Part shown: one piece after another, positions 54,298 to 63,638 of the stretch | How positions within the stretch are numbered: position 1 is the first letter of the stretch | Layout of the letters: every line of letters begins with the position of its first letter | Assembly (NCBI GenBank): GCA_023424015.1 | Contig: JAFAEM010000004.1 | Span: 109,949-173,948, forward strand | DNA: 64,000 bases | Origin: Bacteroidota bacterium | GTDB lineage: Bacteria; Bacteroidota; Bacteroidia; Chitinophagales; Chitinophagaceae | Direction: 5' to 3' | Translations under genes and position numbers: made by a program | Notes under the pieces: generated by a model | What the model saw: only the letters and a program-made list of their open reading frames with translations | Database searches by the model: none | What the model was told of the DNA's origin: nothing

Positions 54298-54450
54298 AAT
54301 GAATGGTTTTATTAGAATGATAAATAACAAGAAAAACTTTGAGTAAGTTCTGAAATTCAATTACAACTAACAAAGGGTATTTCATCATGAATACTACCAA
54401 TGCCAAAACTTAAGAAGCATGTCTGGTCTGAGTTGGAATAAATGTAAAAT

Positions 54451-55662
54451 CTAGCGTTGTGGATTGTAAGTATACACTATTTCATACGGAGTATTATGCA
54501 AATCCGGTATAAGCTCGCCCAGGTAAAGATCGCGGTTTTGCGGAGTGGGTTCACAAATAGTGTATTTTCTACCCTTGTGAACGATGGTATGTCCGACCGG
54601 CCGGTTGAACTGCACGGCGACCGTGACGTGCCGGGGATAGGCCAGTACGATCATCGGGAGATTGTAGATTTCCCTGACAAGGTAAAAAAACAGGGCTGCT
54701 CTGTCTTCACAATCACTTTGCCCGTACAGCAGGGTTTCCTCAGGCGACAATCTTTTCTCCTTGCCAAATGCATCGGTATCATTTTCAAACAGGAATGCAT
54801 AACGGGTGAAGCGCATCAGGTAATCCACTCCATTTTTTATCGTCATTCCCCTCGTGTTTTGTTTCAGCGAAGAGATCAATGACCGGTAAGTCTCGCTACT
54901 TAGAGGAATATTAAAGTAGGATTCATAATCTACTACCGGGTAATTTGTAAAAATCGCTTTTACCTGTGGATTCAGTTTTACCTTGAACTGGTACCTCGTT
55001 TCATAAAAATCAAAGCTTAATTCTTTTTCCTGGTAATCCTGACTGCTAAACCCGGGAAGTTGCGTGATCTTATATGAAAAGATACGGCTGGCAACAGGAT
55101 TGCGGATAACTACTTCTGTGAAAAATTCCTTTTCAAAAGCGATTTGCCCGTAGTCGTGGTAGTTCAGACAAACATATTGTTTTCCATCACGAATACGATA
55201 AGGGATATTGTAAATATTTTCATCGCTTTGCACATAAAACAGCAACCTGTCGTTGCCAATGGCCAGGGTTGCATCGTAGCCCGACTGGCAAAGCAGGAAC
55301 CATTTATATAATGTATAACGCTGATAATTCTCAGATTTGGGACTGATCTGCTCCGCCGTTTTGCGAATTAACTGGTAAAAAAGCCAATCGTCTGGTTGCT
55401 GTTCGTTTTTGTAAGACAGCAATGCCTCCACAATGGGGCTATATTCTGTCTTAAGAATCTTATTATAAAAGTTCTGAACCGCTTCGGTCGAAAGTGGACC
55501 CGGAAATGCTACTCCAGTTGATCTATCATAGGGGAATTCAATAGCCGATCCGTAGAAATCAAAACTGATCCGGGATTGATCTTCCTGGGCCACAGTTCTG
55601 AAGCTATACAGTGCCAGGCATACAATTGGTAATATGAAAAAATTTGTTTTCAAAGGCGCCAC
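54451..55662 (-). CDS. Secreted transglutaminase-like protein
   Basis: This 403-residue protein has a signal peptide (1-25). The C-terminal part has a transglutaminase-like core: LLYGQSDCEDRAALFFYLVR with Cys318 as possible nucleophile and AYPRHVTVAV with His345. The third residue of the triad, usually Asp, may be Glu371 in YTICEPTPQN. The first 250 residues match nothing I know. It would act in the periplasm, perhaps as a peptidase; the substrate is unknown. It is upstream of the DUF2911 gene on the same strand with 153 bases between. Confidence 0.55.
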   Translation of the reverse strand: MAPLKTNFFILPIVCLALYSFRTVAQEDQSRISFDFYGSAIEFPYDRSTGVAFPGPLSTEAVQNFYNKILKTEYSPIVEALLSYKNEQQPDDWLFYQLIRKTAEQISPKSENYQRYTLYKWFLLCQSGYDATLAIGNDRLLFYVQSDENIYNIPYRIRDGKQYVCLNYHDYGQIAFEKEFFTEVVIRNPVASRIFSYKITQLPGFSSQDYQEKELSFDFYETRYQFKVKLNPQVKAIFTNYPVVDYESYFNIPLSSETYRSLISSLKQNTRGMTIKNGVDYLMRFTRYAFLFENDTDAFGKEKRLSPEETLLYGQSDCEDRAALFFYLVREIYNLPMIVLAYPRHVTVAVQFNRPVGHTIVHKGRKYTICEPTPQNRDLYLGELIPDLHNTPYEIVYTYNPQR

Positions 55663-55891
55663 TCTTCTTAAAATTATAAAATTTCACTGTGAATTAATAT
55701 TAAATTATTTTCCATTAGTCGATGCCAGGTTCAGAGCTGCCATATGATGACAGGGACACAGCTTTAATTTTGGAGACCGGGGATATGCGTGTTCTCTTAC
55801 GTTTAGGAAATAATCTTGCCGGGTCAAACATAATATCGAGTCGCCGTGAGATATAGGGAGATACTTGTCAATCGGATGATTTTTTTGATGG

Positions 55892-56335
55892 TTAGATTGT
55901 TTCTTTTTTCGGTATCGCCGGGATAAGCCCATGCTCCGCCATGATCAAACCCAGTTTTTCGAGATTTGGCGGGCCGCCGGCATTTAATATTTCCGCCACT
56001 TTTTTAAAGAAGATGGGTCCGAGCACGCCCGGGGTGATGATGGACAAAGCTTTGGCATCAACCTGTTGCAGGTTATCAAAACCATGCACAGCGCCACGTG
56101 GAATAAAACAGGTTTCACCTGGCTGTATATCGATGGCTTTGCCATCCACGGTAAAGGTGACCGTGCCAGATAACCCGTAAATGGTTTCATCGAAATGCTC
56201 GTGGTAATGGGGGATGGGAACCCTGGCTCCCACCGGCACAGTAAATTCAAAAATGGCTGAAGAGCCGTTTGTGTCTGGGGCTTCAAGCAGGAAGTCAATA
56301 GTGATCTGTCCGACCTGGATTGTTTCTTTTTTCAT
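55892..56335 (-). CDS. Cupin-domain protein
   Basis: This 147-residue protein has a single cupin barrel: GARVPIPHYHEHFDETIYGLSG, whose His and Glu are the metal-binding set, and PGETCFIPRGAVHGFDN with the second motif. It resembles quercetin-dioxygenase-like or small sugar-cupin proteins of unknown substrate. It follows the Crp/Fnr gene on the same strand with 68 bases between and may be its target. The 229 bases after it hold no supported gene. Confidence 0.85.
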   Translation of the reverse strand: MKKETIQVGQITIDFLLEAPDTNGSSAIFEFTVPVGARVPIPHYHEHFDETIYGLSGTVTFTVDGKAIDIQPGETCFIPRGAVHGFDNLQQVDAKALSIITPGVLGPIFFKKVAEILNAGGPPNLEKLGLIMAEHGLIPAIPKKETI

Positions 56336-56403
56336 GCGTTTAAATTTTTATAGCACGAATCTAATTGGCCAGGCAACCAAAGTTCTTGATTTCAGATAAG
56401 TAA

Positions 56404-56985
56404 TTATTTTTCTGAAATTTTCTTTCGGATGCGGCTTAAAGTCTCCGGCGTCATGGCCAGGTAGGCGGCAATATGATAAAGCGGTATTCTTTGTAAAATC
56501 GCCGGTTCCTCTTTTATAAAACGCTGGTATTTTTCCTCCGGTGTTTCCACTGTCGCTTCCGCGAGTCTTTTTTTCAACATCAGGTTGGTGTCCTGCTGTG
56601 CCCGGATAAAACCCATGGTGAATGGACGGATCTGGGTTACGGCATATACCCAGTTCTTTTGGTTGATGCGCTGAAGCGTACTGTTTTCAAGTGCCTGCAC
56701 ACAAAGCTCCGTAGGTTTATTATCCAGGAAACTCACCAATTCGCTGCACCAGCCGTTTTCCAGTTTGAAATAAATGGTGCGTTCCTCTCCGTTATTATTG
56801 ATATAGTATTGTCGCAGGCAACCTTTTTCCACGAAGTACACATATCGCACGATCTCACCCGAACGATACAGGTGTTCATTCTTTTTTACCTCGATGGTTT
56901 CAAACAGCTGGATGACTTTGACAATGTCTTTACGCGGTAAGTTATAGACTTCCGTGAGCTGTGAGATAAGTGGATTACTATCCAT
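56404..56985 (-). CDS. Crp/Fnr-family transcriptional regulator
   Basis: This 193-residue protein has an N-terminal cyclic-nucleotide-binding-like barrel (about 15-125; HLYRSGEIVRYVYFVEKGCLRQYY) and a C-terminal helix-turn-helix region (IAAYLAMTPETLSRIRKKI, about 170-190). It lacks the RxS cAMP phosphate motif, as is usual for this Bacteroidota branch. It is upstream of the cupin gene and likely controls it or itself. The effector is unknown. Confidence 0.88.
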   Translation of the reverse strand: MDSNPLISQLTEVYNLPRKDIVKVIQLFETIEVKKNEHLYRSGEIVRYVYFVEKGCLRQYYINNNGEERTIYFKLENGWCSELVSFLDNKPTELCVQALENSTLQRINQKNWVYAVTQIRPFTMGFIRAQQDTNLMLKKRLAEATVETPEEKYQRFIKEEPAILQRIPLYHIAAYLAMTPETLSRIRKKISEK

Positions 56986-57610
56986 ATAATAATATCAGCG
57001 ATTTTTGTTGATGATCGCCGGATCTGTTCATTTCCATACGGGAGGGAATGCGGCGTGCAGGATTCAGGGAGCTGTACGGGATAGTCTGCCTGCAGCGATA
57101 TAGGTAGCGGGCTTTGACAAATATAATTTCAAAATAAACATGTCTCAGTATAAGAATACCGGCTAACGAACGTTGCGTTTTTTTGCGGTTTCAGAAGCAG
57201 CGTGCACTTTTTCCAGGTTCATAAGTTTGTCGAAGAGATCGTAGAATAACAGTGAATATGGATAAATAAATCTTCAGCACAGATTAAGCTCACTGTGATC
57301 ATGATTTTTTTATTTTTTTCTGATGATCATTTCATCACAATCATGCAAAATGGAAAGGATTGATTTTCCCAATGAATTTTGATGCCTGTATAACTGTTTC
57401 GGTGTGTTGACATCAAACCCAACACCTAATAATTTTTATGTAATAATTTTCCCGACAATGAATATATGTATCTAAAACGAGGTATTTATCTATTAAAATA
57501 TTTTAATACCGAAGAAAAACGCAAATTCTTTAAAATCTAGCAGGTTTTTTTTTGATTCATTGCGTTTTTCTGCATTTTCTTTGCGTACATTTATGCCTGC
57601 CATATCTAAC
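56986..57610. other. Gene-free divergent region upstream of the DeoR gene
   Basis: The 625 bases between the divergent Crp/Fnr and DeoR genes hold no gene. They are AT-rich towards the DeoR side (57420-57560). Features seen are the candidate promoter at 57551-57583 and a TTTTGTTGATGATCG stretch near 57004. No known riboswitch was recognised. Confidence 0.4.
57551..57583 (+). promoter_or_regulatory. Candidate promoter of the DeoR-SusCD operon
   Basis: TTTG (57551-57554) and TTTCTTTG (57576-57583) fit the -33/-7 boxes with a 21-base spacer; the -7 box has one mismatch to TAnnTTTG. The chosen start codon 57611 is 28 bases downstream. Confidence 0.4.
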
Positions 57611-58360
57611 ATGCTAAAGAAGGAAAGACAAACCTATATTCTGCAACAGGTCAACCTGCACAATAAAGTGCTATCGTCGTCTCTGAGTCAGGAGATCAAT
57701 GTGTCGGAGGATACCATTCGACGTGACCTGCAGGAACTTTCCACACAGGGTAAACTGCTGAAAGTACATGGCGGCGCCCTTTCGCATTCATTTGGTAATA
57801 TTCAGATACTTCGTAACGGTGTTTATTCACAGGATGAAAAAAAAGTAATTGCCCGCAAAGCGATCCCGCTGATCAAAGACGGTATGTTTGTTTTGACGGG
57901 TGGTGGTACTACGATCGTTGAGATGGCGAGACTTTTACCGCGCGACCTGAAAGCAACTTTTGTATCGGGAAGTGTAGCCGCTGTGCTGGAATACATGGAT
58001 CATCCGAATATCGAGGTGATTTTGATTGGCGACCGTGTTTCTAAAAGTTCGAAGATCACGATTGGCTCCGAAGCGATCTCTAAGGTAAAGCAGGTAAAAG
58101 CTGATATCTGTTTTTTGGGAACAAACGCCATCGACCTGGAGCATGGCGTATCGGATAATGACTGGGAAGTAGTGCAGTTGAAGAAAGCGATGATCGAGTC
58201 ATCCCAAAAAGTGGTGGCGCTTTCGATTTCGGAAAAAATCGATACACGCCAGCCCATTCATATTTGTTCGCTTGACAGTATAGATTGCCTGGTGACGGAA
58301 CTGGACCCCGGCGACGAGCGGCTTAGTGCGTATAAAAAAAGTGGTATTCAATTAATTTAA
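57611..58360 (+). CDS. DeoR/GlpR-family transcriptional regulator
   Basis: The start at 57611 (MLKKERQTYIL) is where the family starts; ATG 57560 and 57593 are upstream alternatives, the first of which lies inside the candidate promoter. The 249-residue protein has the DeoR helix-turn-helix (about 5-55; INVSEDTIRRDLQELSTQGK, then LLKVHGGA) and the sugar-phosphate-binding DeoRC domain with VLTGGGTTIVEMARLL and the FLGTNAIDLEHGVSDND motif. It is followed by SusC in 32 bases. DeoR proteins usually sense phosphorylated sugars, an uncommon partner for a SusCD locus. Confidence 0.88.
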   Translation: MLKKERQTYILQQVNLHNKVLSSSLSQEINVSEDTIRRDLQELSTQGKLLKVHGGALSHSFGNIQILRNGVYSQDEKKVIARKAIPLIKDGMFVLTGGGTTIVEMARLLPRDLKATFVSGSVAAVLEYMDHPNIEVILIGDRVSKSSKITIGSEAISKVKQVKADICFLGTNAIDLEHGVSDNDWEVVQLKKAMIESSQKVVALSISEKIDTRQPIHICSLDSIDCLVTELDPGDERLSAYKKSGIQLI

Positions 58361-58392
58361 CAACCCATAAACTGCTAAAAACAAACAATGCT

Positions 58393-61300
58393 ATGAGAAA
58401 GTGTCTCCATTTTGGCATCCTGTTGTTGCTACTGTTTTCCCTTGCATCAACAACGCATGCCCAGCAAAGAACCATTACAGGCACCGTTAGGGACGACAGC
58501 AACAATCCGTTGTCGGGTGTATCGGTAACTGTCCGGGGGAGTGCCACCGGAACTTCAACAAATAGTGAAGGTGTATTCACCATCTCAGCTTCAACTGGTG
58601 ATATACTGGAATTTTCATCCGTAGGTTTCGAAACATCCACCGTGAGGGTGGGTTCGGGAAATACAGTGACCCATTCGCTTGTGAGAGCCGACAACACCCT
58701 GCAGGATGTGGTCGTTACAGCCCTTGGTATTAAAAAGGAACGTAAGGCCCTGGGTTATTCGGTTTCGGACCTGAACGCGCAGGAACTGATGAAGAATAAG
58801 AACACCAATATCGTCAACTCGCTGGCGGGTAAAGTACCCGGTGTGAACATCACGCAGTTTAGCGGCTCTGCCGGTGCAGGTGCTTCAATCACCATTCGTG
58901 GTGGTAACTCAACCTCTGAAGGCAGGCAAAACCAGCCATTGTTTGTTGTAGATGGTATTATATATGATAACTCTACCGTTGTAACCGGTAACTCGGGTAC
59001 AGACGGTATGACCCGTAGCAACACTACTTTCTCAAACCGTGTGATGGATATTAACCCAGAGGACATTGAAAGTCTCTCGGTACTGAAAGGTGCTGCAGCC
59101 GCAGCCCTCTACGGTTCCCGTGCAGCCGACGGTGTGGTGGTGATCACTACCAAGAAAGGTTCAGAAGGGGCGGTGAAAGTGGAACTTACCAGCAAAGTGG
59201 GTACTTCCTGGGCAAACAAACTCCCTGAAGTGCAAACTACATTTGGTCCCGGTACTTATTCGGTTAATGGTGTTTTGAACACTCAGAATGTATATAGTTC
59301 ATGGGGTGAGAAAATCCCATCCTCAGCTACATTATATGATAACATCGGGGAGTTCTTTCAAAATGGCATGATATACGATAACAATATCAACGTTTCGGGC
59401 GGTAGCAAGACCGGATCTTTCTTCCTGTCGGCGTCCAATTTCGATCAAACTGGTATTGTTCCCAATACAAATTATGACAAAACCACTTTCCGCTTTAATG
59501 GCGAACAGAAATATGGTCGCCTGAGCCTGAATGCTAATGTTGCTTACTCAATTGCCAATACAAAAAGAACCCTGACTACCGCAGGTTTATATTCCGGTGG
59601 TGGTGTAGGTAGTATGCAGGCATTGTACAACTATCCGCAGACATTTAATTTAAAAGATTATATCAACGAGGATGGTACACAGCGTCGGGTGTTTGAAGGA
59701 ACCCTTCCCCTCGAAGGTGATATTGATAATCCTTACTGGATCACCAATCAAAACGACCTGACATCTGAAACCAGGCGTCTTACAGGTGGTGTGAGCGCTA
59801 ATTACAAAATCGCAACCTGGTGGGATATCGTAACTCGTTTGGGTTATGACCAGTACACCACAAGCGATTATACCTATATCGCACCCGGTTCTGCCGTAGC
59901 ACCGCTTTATCAAAACGGTCGCCTTAGCCAACCAGTTTATGATTACACATTCATTACAACAACCGTAATGAGTAATTTCCATAAGTCATTTGGTGATTTC
60001 GATGCACACCTGATGTTGGGTACTACATCTGAAAACACCAAGACTCGCAGCCAGAATCATTGGGGATACAACTTTGTCACAGCAGGTACAATCAGTTTCA
60101 ATAATATCAATACGGAAAATAAATTCTTTACCGACAGCAGAGGTCAAAAACGCCTGGTAGGTGCTTTTGGAGAAGTGGGCGTATCGTATAAGAATATCGC
60201 CTTCCTTACCGCTACCGGCCGTAACGACTGGTCATCTACACTTCCGATAGAAAACCGTTCTTATTTCTATCCTTCTGTAAGCGGATCGTTTGTTTTCACC
60301 GAGCTGATGGGTCGTAACCCGATTCTTTCTTTCGGTAAAGTAAGGGCAAGCTGGGCACAGGTTGGTAAAGACGCTAACCCATATGCTACCAACACTTATG
60401 TATGGGCTCCTTACAATATCGGCAACTACGTGCTGGTGGGTAACCAGTGGGCAGCCGGTAACCCGATCCTGAAACCCGAAATTCAGCATTCATGGGAGAT
60501 CGGTGGTGAGTTCAGGTTCCTGAGAGGACGTATCGGTTTGGATTATACTTATTATCATAGCCAGACAAAGAACCAGATCGCACAGCCCCGCCTGGCGCAG
60601 TCCGGTGGATTTATCTTCAGCTCGCTGAATACCGGTTCGGTTATCAACAAGGGTATGGAGATCATGTTGAATGGTAAAGCGGTCGCTCAACGCGACTTTA
60701 GCTGGGATGTAACCCTCAACTTCTCTTATAATAAAGGCAGACTGGGTGAGTTCCTTGCAGGGGTGGCCTATTTCTATCCCACAGATGCTCAGTTTGGAAC
60801 AGTGAAAGCTGCTTCTATCCCCAACGGTGGCTACTTCCTGGGTATGACTGGTCAGTCTTACTTTCGCGAACTGGATTCAGATAGCAAGGAAATTGCAGAC
60901 GGTCGTTACCAGGTTGATCCCAATACCGGCTTATACAGGTTGAACACTACCAACCCGGTTGTTGGAAATCGTGAGGTTGATTTCATCGGTGGTATCAACA
61001 ACAGCTTCCGTTATAAAAATTTCAACTTATCATTTCTGCTTGATATCCGCAAAGGTGGAGATGTGTTTAATGGAACTGAATACGCATTGGTTGTAAACGG
61101 TCTGAGCAAAAGAACACTTGAGAATGACAGGCAATCAGTTACCGTTTCCGGTGTCAACAGCCTGACAGGAGCTGAGTTTAACCAGACTTACGAAGCTGGT
61201 CAGACCTATATGATCGGTAGCACAGCGGTGGATGGTAAAGCAATGATCCAGCGTTATTGGGCTAACTACGCGGCCAATTCTTACAACTTCATTACTTCAG

Positions 61301-61551
61301 TAAACTGGGTGAAGCTGCGTTCGGTAACATTATCATATGATTTCTCCGGCATCCTGAAGAACCAGAAAATTATCAAGGGTCTTACAGCAACAGCCATGGG
61401 AACCAACCTGATCACTTTGACAAATTACAAAGGAATGGATCCTGAAGTAAGCGCAGCAGGCGGTACGGGCGGTTCAGGTTCAACCGGTATCGATTACCTG
61501 GGCGTACCTGCAGTAGCAGGCTTCCAATTCGGTGTAAATGTTAGATTTTAA
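58393..61551 (+). CDS. SusC/RagA-family TonB-linked outer-membrane protein
   Basis: This 1052-residue protein has a signal peptide (1-23), a CarboxypepD_reg-like domain (QRTITGTVRDDSNNPLSGVS), the SusC plug (NSLAGKVPGVNI, VDGIIYDN, SVLKGAAAAALYGSRAADG, VVVITTKKG) and a large barrel ending FQFGVNVRF. It transports nutrients with TonB energy and pairs with the SusD gene 20 bases downstream. The substrate is not shown by the locus: no glycoside hydrolase or transporter gene is in the window. Confidence 0.96.
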   Translation: MRKCLHFGILLLLLFSLASTTHAQQRTITGTVRDDSNNPLSGVSVTVRGSATGTSTNSEGVFTISASTGDILEFSSVGFETSTVRVGSGNTVTHSLVRADNTLQDVVVTALGIKKERKALGYSVSDLNAQELMKNKNTNIVNSLAGKVPGVNITQFSGSAGAGASITIRGGNSTSEGRQNQPLFVVDGIIYDNSTVVTGNSGTDGMTRSNTTFSNRVMDINPEDIESLSVLKGAAAAALYGSRAADGVVVITTKKGSEGAVKVELTSKVGTSWANKLPEVQTTFGPGTYSVNGVLNTQNVYSSWGEKIPSSATLYDNIGEFFQNGMIYDNNINVSGGSKTGSFFLSASNFDQTGIVPNTNYDKTTFRFNGEQKYGRLSLNANVAYSIANTKRTLTTAGLYSGGGVGSMQALYNYPQTFNLKDYINEDGTQRRVFEGTLPLEGDIDNPYWITNQNDLTSETRRLTGGVSANYKIATWWDIVTRLGYDQYTTSDYTYIAPGSAVAPLYQNGRLSQPVYDYTFITTTVMSNFHKSFGDFDAHLMLGTTSENTKTRSQNHWGYNFVTAGTISFNNINTENKFFTDSRGQKRLVGAFGEVGVSYKNIAFLTATGRNDWSSTLPIENRSYFYPSVSGSFVFTELMGRNPILSFGKVRASWAQVGKDANPYATNTYVWAPYNIGNYVLVGNQWAAGNPILKPEIQHSWEIGGEFRFLRGRIGLDYTYYHSQTKNQIAQPRLAQSGGFIFSSLNTGSVINKGMEIMLNGKAVAQRDFSWDVTLNFSYNKGRLGEFLAGVAYFYPTDAQFGTVKAASIPNGGYFLGMTGQSYFRELDSDSKEIADGRYQVDPNTGLYRLNTTNPVVGNREVDFIGGINNSFRYKNFNLSFLLDIRKGGDVFNGTEYALVVNGLSKRTLENDRQSVTVSGVNSLTGAEFNQTYEAGQTYMIGSTAVDGKAMIQRYWANYAANSYNFITSVNWVKLRSVTLSYDFSGILKNQKIIKGLTATAMGTNLITLTNYKGMDPEVSAAGGTGGSGSTGIDYLGVPAVAGFQFGVNVRF

Positions 61552-61571
61552 TTAAAGCGAAAAATTAAGTT

Positions 61572-63566
61572 ATGAAAAAATTAATGTATATCGTTTTGGG
61601 TTCTGCGCTTGTTGCCAGCCTCGGCTCCTGCAAAAAGTGGCTGGATGTCAACACCGACCCGAACAATCCAAACAACCAAAGTGTATTGGTTCAAAACAGG
61701 CTGCCCTGGATCGAACACTTCTATATGTATTCATCAGGCGTTGCCAATTATCGTACATCTTTGCAGGCCGGTGTATTTTACACTACCAATGGTAATGGTA
61801 ATACACTTAGTACAACCTGGGCAGCGTCGAGCGGTAACTCCACAACGCCTTACCAGACCTGGTTTGTGGCAGTTTCTTCCAACATTCCCGATATGTATAA
61901 TTCCGCACAAAAGATAGGCGCTTACCATTATATGGCTGCGGCCAACGTCTTCCATGCACTGGGCTTTATGCAAATGCTGGATATCTATGGTGAAATGCCA
62001 TATACTGAAGCTGCGACTGGTAACCCCAGTCCCAAGCCCGATGACGGTAAGACGATCTACTATGGATGTATGGACAAACTGAACGAAGCCATCGACCTGT
62101 TTAGCAAAACTCAGGAAACCGGTGCTCCCGCGCTCTCAGTTGGTGACTATATGAATAATGGGAATGTCGACAAATGGCTCAAACTCTGCTGGGGTCTGAA
62201 AGCGCGTTACATGCTCAAGTTGTCAAAGAAAGCTGAGTTCAACGCGGATTCAATCCTGTATTGCCTTTCAAAGGGTCCACAGTCCAATGCCGACAATACC
62301 GTGATACCTGGCTTTAACAATAGCACCGTTACCGACTTCCTGTTGGGCGACCCTGTCGTAACCAATGGTCTTTTTAACTATGCCGCTTATGGTAGTACAC
62401 AGCGCACTTCCAAATATTACTACGACATGTTGACCAACCTGCGTGGTTCTGGTGTGATCGATCCCCGGATGTCTAAGATCGTTCCAGCTTCTATGGCCAA
62501 CGTAAAACTGGATGGCAACGGCCGGGTATCTTCCTATACCTGGAATCGTTCGATTGGTGTTGATTCATACGGCCCGGCTACCCGCCTGGTAAAAGGTGGT
62601 GGTCCCGCTTCTATTGCAACCGCCTCTTATGCGGCTGCCAATACTAATATTAACTATACGATCAACGATAATGCGGAGCGTGCTAATTTTATCGCCGACC
62701 AGGTGGCACATGGACGTACACATACTGTAAATGGTAATGTGGTAACGGTGACCTATCCTGCCGGCTCTATTTACATAAATAGCACCAACTATGTTCTGTC
62801 GGGTGATACTGTGTATGTAAACCTGCGCTCCAGCGCGCTGGCTACTTCAGGTAATCCTAACCAGCCTGCAACAGATGTAAACTGGTATCCCTCCATTGCC
62901 GCATTCAATGCCGGTGTAGTAGGCTCTACCGGCTCATTCCAGACCCGTCCTGTTTCCGACCAGCAGATCCTGACCTACCACGAGATGTGCTTTATCAAAG
63001 CAGAAGTGTATATGAGAAAAGGTGATGCCGCCAGTGCACATACTGCCTATCTCGAGGGCATCAGGGCAAATATAAATATGATGCAGGCCAAACTGATCGA
63101 CTGGCAGGGTAGTGGTTACGCCGCTACAAACCCCGATATGGCGCCGATGAACCAGGCCGATATTGATGCTTACATGATCAGTGACGCGGTGGTACAGAAT
63201 TCAGGTGCCCTGACTATGTCAGACATCATGCTGCAAAAATATATCGCCATGGGTGCCAGCATCGAGAACTGGAACGATATGCGCCGCTTTAATTTCAGCG
63301 CCGGTAATGTAGGGGGTTTTGGAGTAGTATATCCCGGCTACCAGCGTGGTGCTATGTTTACCGGCAACGCGCAGCTGACTGGTGCAGGTCCCACTGATCC
63401 CCGCTACTGGATGCGCCGTTGGGCATTACCCCCGGTATATGAAATCCAATACAACTCCATCAACACCCTGGCCCTGAATGCCCATGCTGCCGAGCCCAAT
63501 ATCTGGAGCATGCCGGTTTGGTGGGATACAGCTACTGATGACGAGTATTATGGATACCTGAAATAA
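61572..63566 (+). CDS. SusD/RagB-like nutrient-binding outer-membrane lipoprotein
   Basis: This 664-residue lipoprotein has a lipobox SLGSC (Cys20) and KKWLDVNTDPNNPNN, typical of the SusD-like type-2 family. Helical TPR-like units follow (YHYMAAANVFHALGFMQMLD, IYGEMPYTEA), then YHEMCFIKAEVYMRKGD and a C-terminal WNDMRRFNF. It is longer than the usual ~500 residues through an insertion at about 350-450. It caps SusC on the surface and binds the ligand. Confidence 0.93.
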   Translation: MKKLMYIVLGSALVASLGSCKKWLDVNTDPNNPNNQSVLVQNRLPWIEHFYMYSSGVANYRTSLQAGVFYTTNGNGNTLSTTWAASSGNSTTPYQTWFVAVSSNIPDMYNSAQKIGAYHYMAAANVFHALGFMQMLDIYGEMPYTEAATGNPSPKPDDGKTIYYGCMDKLNEAIDLFSKTQETGAPALSVGDYMNNGNVDKWLKLCWGLKARYMLKLSKKAEFNADSILYCLSKGPQSNADNTVIPGFNNSTVTDFLLGDPVVTNGLFNYAAYGSTQRTSKYYYDMLTNLRGSGVIDPRMSKIVPASMANVKLDGNGRVSSYTWNRSIGVDSYGPATRLVKGGGPASIATASYAAANTNINYTINDNAERANFIADQVAHGRTHTVNGNVVTVTYPAGSIYINSTNYVLSGDTVYVNLRSSALATSGNPNQPATDVNWYPSIAAFNAGVVGSTGSFQTRPVSDQQILTYHEMCFIKAEVYMRKGDAASAHTAYLEGIRANINMMQAKLIDWQGSGYAATNPDMAPMNQADIDAYMISDAVVQNSGALTMSDIMLQKYIAMGASIENWNDMRRFNFSAGNVGGFGVVYPGYQRGAMFTGNAQLTGAGPTDPRYWMRRWALPPVYEIQYNSINTLALNAHAAEPNIWSMPVWWDTATDDEYYGYLK

Positions 63567-63597
63567 TAGATTAGGTAAATCCTAAATGTAAAATATA

Positions 63598-63625
63598 AGC
63601 GGAGCCTTCGGGTTCCGCTTTTTTT
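63598..63625 (+). terminator. Terminator after SusD
   Basis: AGCGGAGCC (63598-63606) pairs with GGTTCCGCT (63611-63619), with one G-T wobble, around a stable TTCG loop closed by C-G, and a T run follows. It lies 32 bases after the SusD stop. Confidence 0.9.
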
Positions 63626-63638
63626 GGGTATAGCCCGT

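Noticed and set aside
55705..55932. 75-residue minus-strand open frame after the cupin gene
   Set aside because: It overlaps the cupin 3' end in another frame, and has no domain or plausible start.
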